From: an uncultured Rhodospirillaceae bacterium
GTDB lineage: Bacteria > Pseudomonadota > Alphaproteobacteria > Rhodospirillales > UBA2165
DNA length: 9,645 nt
Direction of reading: 5' to 3'
NCBI GenBank assembly: GCA_913054205.1
Contig: CAJXJM010000059.1
Coordinates: 1-9,645 of the forward strand
Under the pieces are notes generated by a model. That model searched no databases and was not told where the DNA came from. It worked only from the letters and a program-made list of their open reading frames with translations. Of this stretch, positions 1-6,405 are shown in pieces. Made by a program: the position numbers and the translations under genes. Every line of letters begins with the position of its first letter. The first letter of the stretch is position 1.

Positions 1-747
1 GATAAACGGACAAAAGACCGAGCCATAAATCCAAGCGCCGGCCCGCGCGAAAATTTCCGGCAAATGGGCATTACGTTCGAGAAAATCTTCCGCCCGCTGC
101 TCTAATGCCTTGGCCTCATCCGAAATCGGTACCTGCGGTTCGGGATTAAGCAAGATTGCAATCACGCCGACGCCGACGGCAAATGCAAGGCCGGTAAACA
201 CAACCTGCCAGGAAACCAGATCAGCAAAAATCAGCGCCGCGGCAGCGCCGCCCCAAGAAGATAGCCGCCAGCCATTGATCGCAAGCGCCGCCCCTGCTGC
301 CAATTGGTCTTGTTCCAAAATTTCTACCCGGTAAGCATCGATCACAATATCCTGGCTCGCCGAGGCAAAAGAAACCGCCAAGGCAAAGGCCGCCGTCCAC
401 CAAAGACTATCGACGGGATCGGAGAGACCCAGTTTTATGATTGTGGCGATCAAGGCGATTTGAGTGACCAATGCCCAGCCTCGCCGACGGCCGAACATTT
501 TTGTGATGCCGGGAAGCGGCACACGATCCATGATCGGTGCCCATAAAAATTTGAGCGCATAGGGCAAGCTGACCAGCGCAAATAGTCCAATGGTCGTTTT
601 ATCGACGCCGGACCCCGCCAGCCAAGCCGTCATCGGCTCGGCCAACACACCAAACGGCAAGCCACTGGAAAATCCCAAAAACAGCATCGCCAAAACACGC
701 CTGTCCAAATAGACCTTGAGCGCAGAAGACCAATTTGTGTTCGTCAT
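1..747 (-). CDS. ampG: AmpG-family muropeptide MFS permease (3' end cut by window edge)
   Basis: Inner-membrane major facilitator of the AmpG type, which imports anhydromuropeptides (GlcNAc-anhydroMurNAc peptides) from the periplasm for peptidoglycan recycling. The first 249 residues are visible. They show an N-terminal helix with FLGFSSGLPFGVLAEPM (23-39), LPYALKFLWAPIMDR (61-75), the cytoplasmic loop GRRRGW (86-91) and the family signature ASQDIVIDAYR (130-140), followed by further hydrophobic helices up to about residue 200 and an acidic stretch (209-222). The frame is still open at base 1, so the C-terminal half lies outside the window. The ATG at 747-745 overlaps the stop of the upstream glycosyltransferase as ATGA, which implies translational coupling as the last visible gene of the five-gene run. 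The family call is firm from the motifs; the exact substrate is inferred from the family. Confidence 0.9.
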   Translation of the reverse strand, partial: MTNTNWSSALKVYLDRRVLAMLFLGFSSGLPFGVLAEPMTAWLAGSGVDKTTIGLFALVSLPYALKFLWAPIMDRVPLPGITKMFGRRRGWALVTQIALIATIIKLGLSDPVDSLWWTAAFALAVSFASASQDIVIDAYRVEILEQDQLAAGAALAINGWRLSSWGGAAAALIFADLVSWQVVFTGLAFAVGVGVIAILLNPEPQVPISDEAKALEQRAEDFLERNAHLPEIFARAGAWIYGSVFCPFI

Positions 748-1844
748 ATCGAAAGAAGCTCGTCGATCGCGGCGAGTATTTGGGTCTGGTCCAATCGTGC
801 CACACACGGAAACCGATTGTTTTCCGCCGGCAAGATGCAATTTCCAAGGCAGCCTTCACAGGCCATCGGCGTATAAACAAAGCGCACATTGTCGGGTGTG
901 ATTTCCGGCGCATAGGGCACAATCTCACCGACATAGGCCGCGCTCGCCAAACAAATTGTCGGCGCACCAACTGCCGCCGCCAAATGCATGCAGGCGGTAT
1001 CTACCGATACGACCAATTGGGCCTGTTTGAGTTTGGGCGCTAAATCTTCAAAAAAGGCGGTCTCAAAACTCACATTGGGGCGATTTGCCAAAGACATGTA
1101 TTCGGGGTTTTTCTCCAAATCATTGGGCGCACTTGCAATGACAAAATCGCAGCGCCCTTCAAGATGCTGCATGATCGCCAAAAATACATCCGGCGGGCTT
1201 TGCTTTTCTTTGACAGCGGAAAACGGCACGAGGATCACGGTCGGCCGCGGATAGGCTGGTCCCGCTTTCACCGCGCCATCCGGCAAGCGAACGAGTGGCG
1301 CGGGAATAGAATACTGCCCCTTCCCCGTCAACCAATTGGCAAACCGCGCCCAACGCAGAACCTTATCCAAATGAACGGGCCCACTTTCAAACAATCGACT
1401 ATAAAGCGCCCTGTTTTTGGTCAATGCCTTGTCATATTTCGGCCAGGAGCGCGGTGCCATTGCCAAAGTCTCAGGCGCGGCACAGGCTTTAATCAAGGCT
1501 TCATCAAGTTTCGGATGGCGCAAAAAATCGGTGCTGACGACAACCCGGTAATTTGCCTCATAAAGCCGGTCAAAAATTTCCTTTTTGTAGGTCCGGCTTT
1601 TTCTAAAGGCCGTGTAATCAACCGGCAATATGTTGATTTTCTCATCAAACAGAAAAGCCATTTTGATGGCTTCTCTCGGCAACACCAGGGTTATGTCTTC
1701 TCCGGGTTCGGCCATCGCGCACATGCGATCAAAGACCAGCGACAATAAAACTGTATCGCCAAGTCCACCAGAAGAGATGAAGAGGATGCCGCTTGCTTCA
1801 CTTGAGCGTTGCTTGGCCGAAGAAAATAATGAAGTCCAGGCCAT
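744..1844 (-). CDS. Glycosyltransferase family 9 (heptosyltransferase-like), diverged copy
   Basis: Predicted GT-B fold glycosyltransferase of family 9, the family of ADP-heptose:LPS heptosyltransferases, so it probably adds a sugar to LPS core or a related surface glycan at the cytoplasmic face. With the ATG at 1844 it has 366 residues. The N-terminal domain carries GGLGD (26-30), whose Asp is the likely catalytic position in this family. The C-terminal domain carries SVDTACMHLAAAVGAPT (280-296), equivalent to the usual NDTG-x2-H nucleotide-sugar site but with the Asn and Gly changed. The LNPGS strand seen in the other GT9 here reads LVPFS. A C-terminal cluster C329-x2-C332-x3-C336-x10-C347 is shared with the other GT9. 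A GTG directly before the ATG (1847) is an alternative start. The gene overlaps the upstream methyltransferase stop by one base (TGATG) and overlaps ampG downstream. The acceptor cannot be told from sequence. Confidence 0.88.
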   Translation of the reverse strand: MAWTSLFSSAKQRSSEASGILFISSGGLGDTVLLSLVFDRMCAMAEPGEDITLVLPREAIKMAFLFDEKINILPVDYTAFRKSRTYKKEIFDRLYEANYRVVVSTDFLRHPKLDEALIKACAAPETLAMAPRSWPKYDKALTKNRALYSRLFESGPVHLDKVLRWARFANWLTGKGQYSIPAPLVRLPDGAVKAGPAYPRPTVILVPFSAVKEKQSPPDVFLAIMQHLEGRCDFVIASAPNDLEKNPEYMSLANRPNVSFETAFFEDLAPKLKQAQLVVSVDTACMHLAAAVGAPTICLASAAYVGEIVPYAPEITPDNVRFVYTPMACEGCLGNCILPAENNRFPCVARLDQTQILAAIDELLSI

Positions 1845-2533
1845 CACACGTCTTCAGAGCGCGCCAAAATTGCGAGAAAATTTGCAGACCAAATTTCCGG
1901 TGGAGACATCAATATGGAAGATAAAAACTTATGAAATATAGTATCCAAAACCCGCCGTTTTCTGGATCCAGAGATTTGGCCGTAACACCTCACGCATTCA
2001 AACCCGCCCGCGAGGGCGAGCTGGCGAATGCTCAAAGGATTGTAAGCTGTGCGGTGGGTTAAGTCGCCATATTGATAGGTTAGCCCCCAGGGCGATGCGG
2101 CATTTGGCAGGCGAACCACAATGGATCCTTTTTTGTTTAATACGGTGTCCAGTTTTTTGAGAATGCCGACTGCCTCTTCAGAAGCAAAATGTTCGAGGAC
2201 ATCAAACAACACGATATAATCAAATTTTTGGTCGATTTGAGTCCACTCAGCGTCATCCAAAATATTTATAATTTTGAAATGGTCTTGAATGTCTGGGGCA
2301 ATGTAATTCGCTAACTCGGCATCAATATCAATGCCTAAAAATTTCTCGAGCTTTTTATGATTCAAATATTTTAAGAAGAGTCCGGTGCCGCACCCGATTT
2401 CCAACACTGCCGAAGACGGCGTGCATTTTGCCGGCTGCCAAAATTCTCGATCAAACTGGCGCACAACTTTGTCCTGCAGCTCAGGCGTGCTGTAGGATTT
2501 ATACTGATTGTAACTGTCGTAAAAATTTACCAT
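1844..2533 (-). CDS. Class I SAM-dependent methyltransferase
   Basis: Small cytoplasmic methyltransferase of 229 residues. The SAM-binding motif I is VLEIGCGTG (43-51), the acidic end of strand 2 is in LGIDID (66-71), and the post-I region has FDYIVLFDVLEHF (104-116), typical of Methyltransf_11/12-type proteins. Strand 5 and its following loop are in IVVRLPNA, at about 140. The substrate is unknown. Placement between two glycosyltransferases suggests methylation of a glycan or lipid-linked sugar, but small-molecule substrates cannot be excluded. The ATG at 2533 follows the TAA of the upstream GT9 with no gap and has no recognisable Shine-Dalgarno sequence, so translation probably depends on coupling. 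Base composition is clearly more AT-rich than its neighbours; for example 2221-2280 has 18 G or C in 60 by hand count. That could mean a later insertion into the operon. Confidence 0.88.
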   Translation of the reverse strand: MVNFYDSYNQYKSYSTPELQDKVVRQFDREFWQPAKCTPSSAVLEIGCGTGLFLKYLNHKKLEKFLGIDIDAELANYIAPDIQDHFKIINILDDAEWTQIDQKFDYIVLFDVLEHFASEEAVGILKKLDTVLNKKGSIVVRLPNAASPWGLTYQYGDLTHRTAYNPLSIRQLALAGGFECVRCYGQISGSRKRRVLDTIFHKFLSSILMSPPEIWSANFLAILARSEDV

Positions 2534-3811
2534 TTAGAATTTTAATAATTGCGTTGTAGCATCCATAACCTTGCCAACCTCAACCCCGCTAACGCACGGA
2601 AAAACATCGAATTTTGTTGCTCGTTTGGGACATCGCCAGAAACAGTGATAACACGACATTTCTTCAAATGCGAACCGGACATAAGGCGGGCAAACTTCTT
2701 CAGGATAAGGCACAAAACTGCCAAAATGCCCACCGCCAACCACCACGACTGTTGGCGTTTCGAGCGCGATTGATAAATGAGCAGGACCGGTATCGTTGCT
2801 GATCACGCAGGCTGCGTGTTTCAGTATGTCCAACAGCTCCGGCACCGTGGTTTTACCAGTAAGATCTATAATCCGCGCGTCACTGCCAAAGCGCGTCCGG
2901 TGATCTCCGGACCGTTCACCTGGACCACCAACGATTACCACCCGATATTCTTTTTCCATCAATTGTTCGGCAATATCGAGATAACTTTCGAATGGCCAGC
3001 GGCGGCCGTATTCATTGCTGCCGGGATTAAGTACGACATAGGGTGCATCTCCCAAATGCGAAGACCTATTGTCACGCCACGAAATTTTCGGCGGACGCAG
3101 TGCGATTTTTGGATCATTGTTCGTCTCAATTGCTGTTTCAGCACAGCCCAAAAGAAAACGATAATGCCTAATTATCTCATGTGTCGGATAAGGTCCTGTA
3201 TCTATGATCTGATCAACCTGGCTTAAATAATAATTAAACTCGGTTCGTGTTGGCTCATTAATATAGGGGAGCGAAACAATCGATTTGGGAGCACCCGTCA
3301 TCCAAACCAAACTATCCGCCATCAAGGCACGGCGCAGATAGGAATCACATATTGTGATGGCGGGCGCAATTCGGCGAACTTTCAAGCCGATCCAAAAACG
3401 ATAAAATGCCCGGCGGGCAAAGGCGTGTTCATTGATGATCAGTACTTTGTAGCCTTCAAATATAGGGCCGGCGATGGAGCCCCAACTTTTGCAGCCGAGC
3501 ACGGTGATTTCAGATTGATCAACGCCGAAGGTCGCCGCATAATCATCAAGCGCTTGGCGAAACAAAATCATATCGCCAATACCATCCATCCGAACAACAA
3601 GCAGGCCTTTGCGCGGTTTGATTAGCGGCCAAAAGCGTACCAGCAAATCAAAAATTCGAAACAGCCACCACCGCCGCCGCATCCCGGCCGGCAAAACCCG
3701 CCAAAACCACGATCTCTCAAATCGATGGCCGGCCAGCGTTGTGCCGAGTTCTGGTTTAGAGCCTGAAGTAAGCTCGGATGTAGAAGACAAAGTTTGTGTG
3801 CCCGGTGTCAC
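2534..3811 (-). CDS. Glycosyltransferase family 9 (heptosyltransferase-like), canonical copy
   Basis: GT-B fold glycosyltransferase of family 9, probably moving a heptose or other sugar from a nucleotide donor to a surface glycan on the cytoplasmic face of the inner membrane. Counting from the GTG at 3811 (425 residues), a basic and aromatic segment near 38-68 (RRRWWLFRIFDLLVRFWP) may bind the membrane. DGIGD (76-80) holds the likely catalytic Asp, LNPGS (261-265) starts the C-terminal domain, and NDTGPAHLS (339-347) is the classical donor-binding motif. A C-terminal cluster C387-x2-C390-x3-C394-x11-C406 matches that of the second GT9. A TTG at 3817, directly after the kinase stop, is an alternative start giving 427 residues; neither start has a strong Shine-Dalgarno sequence. 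The gap to the kinase is only 6 bases (or none), and the stop abuts the methyltransferase ATG. Family sure, sugar and acceptor unknown. Confidence 0.9.
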   Translation of the reverse strand: MTPGTQTLSSTSELTSGSKPELGTTLAGHRFERSWFWRVLPAGMRRRWWLFRIFDLLVRFWPLIKPRKGLLVVRMDGIGDMILFRQALDDYAATFGVDQSEITVLGCKSWGSIAGPIFEGYKVLIINEHAFARRAFYRFWIGLKVRRIAPAITICDSYLRRALMADSLVWMTGAPKSIVSLPYINEPTRTEFNYYLSQVDQIIDTGPYPTHEIIRHYRFLLGCAETAIETNNDPKIALRPPKISWRDNRSSHLGDAPYVVLNPGSNEYGRRWPFESYLDIAEQLMEKEYRVVIVGGPGERSGDHRTRFGSDARIIDLTGKTTVPELLDILKHAACVISNDTGPAHLSIALETPTVVVVGGGHFGSFVPYPEEVCPPYVRFAFEEMSCYHCFWRCPKRATKFDVFPCVSGVEVGKVMDATTQLLKF

Positions 3812-3817
3812 AATCAA

Positions 3818-4810
3818 TCACTTCAGTTTTTCAGCTAAAACAGCTTTTAGGTCGTTCTCGGCGCGGGCACCATAATGCGAAATTATTTCCGCGGCCAATA
3901 TACCGCCGATGTGGCCACAGGTTGCTAATTCCCTACCTTGTGTCAGGCCGTACAAAAATCCAGCCGCGTATGAATCGCCCGCTCCTGTCGTATCGACAAC
4001 CTTGTCAATCTTCTCAGCATCGATGACATGAACTTCCTCGCCCGCCACGACGACTGAGCCTTGAGAGCTTCGGGTCAGAGCCGCAATGTCACAATGACCT
4101 CGAACATATTGAAGCGCCGCGTCAAAATCATCAACTTGATAGAGCGATTTTATTTCGTCTTCATTGGCGAACAATATATTGACGTGATTATTGACCAAAT
4201 CGAGAAATTCTTCTCGATGGCGATCGACGCAAAACGGATCAGAAAGGCTAAGCGCAACCTGACGTCCGGCCTCGGCGGCAATTTTGGCCGCTTTGATAAA
4301 GGCTTCTTTTGCACGCGGTGGGTCCCAAAGATAGCCTTCCAAATACAACACTTTCGATGCACCAACGACCTGATCGTCAACATCTTCCGGGCCGAGATCA
4401 ACACAGGCACCCAAAAACGTTTGCATGGTACGCTCAGCATCCGGCGTCACACAAATAAGGCAGCGCGCGGTGGGCACGCCGTTTTCATCAGCTTTGGTTT
4501 CAAAAGATACGCCGACGGCACGAATATCGTGGGTGAATACATCGCCCAATTGATCCTTACAGACTTTACCAATAAAGGCGCCAGCCCCGCCTAAAGAGGC
4601 GATGCCGGCAATCGTGTTGGCGGCAGAGCCACCAGAGACCTCAACACCCGAACCCATCAGGCCATAAATTTTTTCAGCCGTCTCAGCGTCAATGATGGTC
4701 ATGGCACCTTTGGCAAGGCCGTGTTCTTCGAGAAATGCGTCCTCGGCATGGGCCAAAACATCTACAATGGCATTGCCTATGCCAACAACATCAAATTTCG
4801 TATCGCTCAT
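3818..4810 (-). CDS. PfkB-family carbohydrate kinase, adenosine-kinase type
   Basis: Cytoplasmic ribokinase/PfkB-fold kinase, most like the proteins annotated as adenosine kinase in alphaproteobacteria (adenosine + ATP to AMP + ADP). With the ATG at 4810 it has 330 residues. Visible motifs are GIGNAIVDVLA near the N-terminus (10-20), the Gly-Gly substrate signature GGSAANTIAG (60-69), the NxxE motif in ANEDE (215-219), and the PfkB signature DTTGAGDSYAAGF (273-285), whose D279 is the expected catalytic base. Length is normal for the family. A TTG one codon upstream is possible. The AAGG sequence at 4826-4823 is the only plausible ribosome binding site and lies rather far (12 bases) from the ATG. 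The gene heads the run with the two GT9 enzymes. Because heptose-7-phosphate kinases belong to the same superfamily, a role in sugar-precursor supply is conceivable, but the sequence favours adenosine or another nucleoside. Confidence 0.88.
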   Translation of the reverse strand: MSDTKFDVVGIGNAIVDVLAHAEDAFLEEHGLAKGAMTIIDAETAEKIYGLMGSGVEVSGGSAANTIAGIASLGGAGAFIGKVCKDQLGDVFTHDIRAVGVSFETKADENGVPTARCLICVTPDAERTMQTFLGACVDLGPEDVDDQVVGASKVLYLEGYLWDPPRAKEAFIKAAKIAAEAGRQVALSLSDPFCVDRHREEFLDLVNNHVNILFANEDEIKSLYQVDDFDAALQYVRGHCDIAALTRSSQGSVVVAGEEVHVIDAEKIDKVVDTTGAGDSYAAGFLYGLTQGRELATCGHIGGILAAEIISHYGARAENDLKAVLAEKLK

Positions 4811-4824
4811 CAAATAATATCGCC

Positions 4825-4857
4825 TTATTGTTTGGGGTAAGCTCGAGCAGCAGGCAT
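4825..4857 (-). CDS. Possible 10-codon leader peptide upstream of the PfkB kinase
   Basis: Reading toward the kinase, a consensus GGAGG (4870-4866) sits 8 bases before an ATG (4857-4855). The ATG opens a 10-codon frame, MPAARAYPKQ, ending in TAA at 4827-4825. The TAA overlaps AAGG (4826-4823), the only plausible ribosome binding site for the kinase ATG at 4810. Translation of the small frame could therefore control or deliver ribosomes to the kinase. No amino acid is strongly enriched, so classical attenuation by charged tRNA is not indicated. A competing 29-codon frame starts at 4879 without a good Shine-Dalgarno sequence. What is seen is the site and frame; function is inference and chance occurrence is quite possible. 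Confidence 0.3.
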   Translation of the reverse strand: MPAARAYPKQ

Positions 4858-4881
4858 CTTACGCGCCTCCAATCCTTCATT

Positions 4882-4909
4882 AGTATAACCCTGCCAAACA
4901 TCGCTTCAA
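4882..4909 (-). promoter_or_regulatory. Predicted sigma70-type promoter of the kinase-GT9-methyltransferase-GT9-ampG run
   Basis: On the minus strand, TTGAAG (4909-4904) and TATACT (4887-4882) are separated by 16 bases, matching the -35 and -10 consensus at 4 and 5 of 6 positions. Transcription would begin near 4875, just ahead of the GGAGG/ATG leader frame and about 65 bases before the kinase ATG. No obvious operator palindrome was seen nearby. Confidence 0.4.
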
Positions 4910-4974
4910 GTGATCCGTCAAAATTAGCCCTTCGTCCTCTTGTAGTCTGAAGCAAACCCCGATAAACAGGGTAA

Positions 4975-5001
4975 TTGACGACTCCTTTTAAGATGCATAA
5001 T
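4975..5001 (+). promoter_or_regulatory. Predicted sigma70-type promoter of the EI24-bactofilin-lipoprotein run
   Basis: On the plus strand, TTGACG (4975-4980) and CATAAT (4996-5001) each match the consensus at 5 of 6 positions, but the spacer is only 15 bases, shorter than the preferred 17. The start of transcription would fall near 5008, giving a very short leader before the ATG at 5019. The remainder of the 4811-5018 divergent region shows nothing else I can name. Confidence 0.33.
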
Positions 5002-5018
5002 TTCGGAACTTTTAGTAC

Positions 5019-5744
5019 ATGATATCAGCTTTTTCGCTCGCAATTGGTCAGCTTTCCGATAAGTCCTTGCGCCAAGTGGTGTGGATCGGATTGATTGGAT
5101 CTCTCGCGATTTTTATGTTGTTGTGGCCGACAATTGGTTTTGTGCTTTTTGAAACCGAGCTATTTGCCACCGGATGGCTGTTTGGTTTATTCGACAAAAT
5201 CGTTGAATGGTTAACTGATATTTTTGGCGGCGTGCTGGTAATTATAGCAACTTGGTTTCTGTTTCCGGCCATAGCAACGCTGATCGCCAGTTTTTTTCTC
5301 GAACGCGCGGCTTTGGCAGTCGAGAACAAGCACTACCCTGATTTACCGGAAACCCGCGGTCAAGGTTTAAGTGAAATTATTAAAATTACGGTAAAGTTTA
5401 CCGGCCTATCGATCGTGCTAAATATACTCGCCTTACCGATATATCTGCTTTTCTTTTTCTTAGGGCCGCTCAATCTTTTTGTCTTCTACGCCTTGAACGG
5501 GTATCTTCTCGGCAGAGAATATTTTGAACTGATTGCGCATCGGCGATTGGAGCCTTTGGCAGCGATCCATTTGCGGGAAGCTTTTCGGGGGCAAATGTTT
5601 ATGGCGGGTGTCATTATCACCTTTTTAATGACGATTCCGGTGGTAAACTTAATTGCGCCTGTAATTGCAACCGCTGCAATGGTGCATTTGGTTCAAGGAT
5701 GGCGTAATAGAATAGATGCGCTAAACCAAAAAGTGGCTTTGTAG
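5019..5744 (+). CDS. EI24/CysZ-like integral membrane protein
   Basis: Polytopic inner-membrane protein of 241 residues in the EI24 (etoposide-induced 2.4, formerly DUF540) family, which includes the sulfate permease CysZ of Escherichia coli. Hydrophobic segments lie at about 20-45, 68-95, 125-160 and 192-225. They include the family blocks NGYLLGREYFE (160-170) and IPVVNLIAPVIATAAMVHL (206-224), which correspond to conserved parts of CysZ. The C-terminus is short and charged. The ATG at 5019 is preceded by GGAA at 5005-5008. It leads a plus-strand run, with a bactofilin 33 bases downstream. No sulfate-assimilation genes are in view, so sulfate transport is not supported by context. Membership in the family is reasonably sure, the transported substrate is not. 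Confidence 0.8.
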   Translation: MISAFSLAIGQLSDKSLRQVVWIGLIGSLAIFMLLWPTIGFVLFETELFATGWLFGLFDKIVEWLTDIFGGVLVIIATWFLFPAIATLIASFFLERAALAVENKHYPDLPETRGQGLSEIIKITVKFTGLSIVLNILALPIYLLFFFLGPLNLFVFYALNGYLLGREYFELIAHRRLEPLAAIHLREAFRGQMFMAGVIITFLMTIPVVNLIAPVIATAAMVHLVQGWRNRIDALNQKVAL

Positions 5745-5777
5745 CCAATAAAACTAGGTAATTGATTGGAAGTGACA

Positions 5778-6392
5778 ATGTTTGGAAAAAACAAAGACAA
5801 CGACGCAAGCGCGGGCAGCTCGGCAGCGGAAAACGCTTCAGCAAACGCGGCAGAAAAGCAATCTAACAACGATATATCAGCCCCGCCGCTTAAGCCGTTT
5901 TCAAAAAAAGGCTCGCATGCTCCCGGAAAAAACGCCGGCGCAGCATTCCGCCCAGAGATACCCAGGCGTTTTATGGAAATTCCAGGCGGCCCGAAACGCT
6001 CCGAACATATGTTGTCTTTGGATGATGAGGCCAATCGTCTGACGATCGGCCGCAACATTTGCCTGAGCGGCGAAATTACGGCTTGCGAAAAACTGGTCGT
6101 TAATGGCCGGGTCGAAGCCACGCTCACCGATGCGCACACGATTGAAGTCTCGCCCAGCGGATATTTCAAAGGAAGTGCGGACGTTATGGAAGCAGAAATC
6201 AGCGGCAAATTCGAAGGAACCCTTGTCGCCAAAGACCTTTTGACCATTCACAAAGAAGGTAAAGTCGATGGATCGGTCCGCTATGGCAGAATTGTCATTG
6301 AAGCCGGCGGCGAAATATCCGGCGATATGGCATCACTGGACGATTCCGGCGACGCCTCAGACAGCGCTTCTGGCACCGACGGCTCCAGTTAA
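5778..6392 (+). CDS. Bactofilin (polymer-forming cytoskeletal protein)
   Basis: Bactofilins polymerise without nucleotide into filaments at the inner face of the membrane and act as scaffolds for peptidoglycan enzymes and cell-shape proteins. This 204-residue protein has a disordered N-terminal tail rich in Ala, Ser, Asn and Lys (1-85). It is followed by the right-handed beta-helix core (about 88-185) with periodic turns such as RLTIGRNICLSGEI, LVVNGRVEA, GYFKGSADV, AEISGKFEG, GKVDGSVRYG and AGGEISGDM. A short Asp/Ser-rich tail ends the protein, so the layout is typical. I chose the ATG at 5778 because GGAAG (5768-5772) lies 5 bases upstream; an in-frame TTG at 5766 would overlap that site. 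The following lipoprotein begins 10 bases after the stop, which suggests the two work together at the envelope. Confidence 0.93.
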   Translation: MFGKNKDNDASAGSSAAENASANAAEKQSNNDISAPPLKPFSKKGSHAPGKNAGAAFRPEIPRRFMEIPGGPKRSEHMLSLDDEANRLTIGRNICLSGEITACEKLVVNGRVEATLTDAHTIEVSPSGYFKGSADVMEAEISGKFEGTLVAKDLLTIHKEGKVDGSVRYGRIVIEAGGEISGDMASLDDSGDASDSASGTDGSS

Positions 6393-6405
6393 GGGGGAAA
6401 CTTTG
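6392..6405 (+). promoter_or_regulatory. Strong Shine-Dalgarno deciding a TTG start for the lipoprotein
   Basis: AGGGGG (6392-6397) overlaps the final base of the bactofilin stop and lies 5 bases before TTG (6403-6405). The next in-frame ATG (6415) is 17 bases away, too far for this site, and the upstream ATG (6268) would put the signal peptide in the middle of the protein. The TTG therefore looks like the true start. Confidence 0.6.

Noticed and set aside
1164..1748. 194-codon open frame on the plus strand
   Set aside because: It is the antisense shadow of the GT9 gene, with no family motif and no ribosome binding site.
4061..4594. 177-codon open frame on the plus strand
   Set aside because: It is antisense to the PfkB kinase, whose motifs are unmistakable on the other strand.
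4917..4922. TTGACG on the minus strand as a -35 element for the kinase
   Set aside because: It is 29 bases from the TATACT -10 element, too far; TTGAAG at 4909-4904 has the right spacing.
5766..5777. TTG start four codons upstream for the bactofilin
   Set aside because: It would overlap the GGAAG ribosome binding site that serves the ATG at 5778.
5693..6247. 184-codon open frame on the minus strand
   Set aside because: It is opposite the bactofilin gene and its translation shows no recognisable domain.
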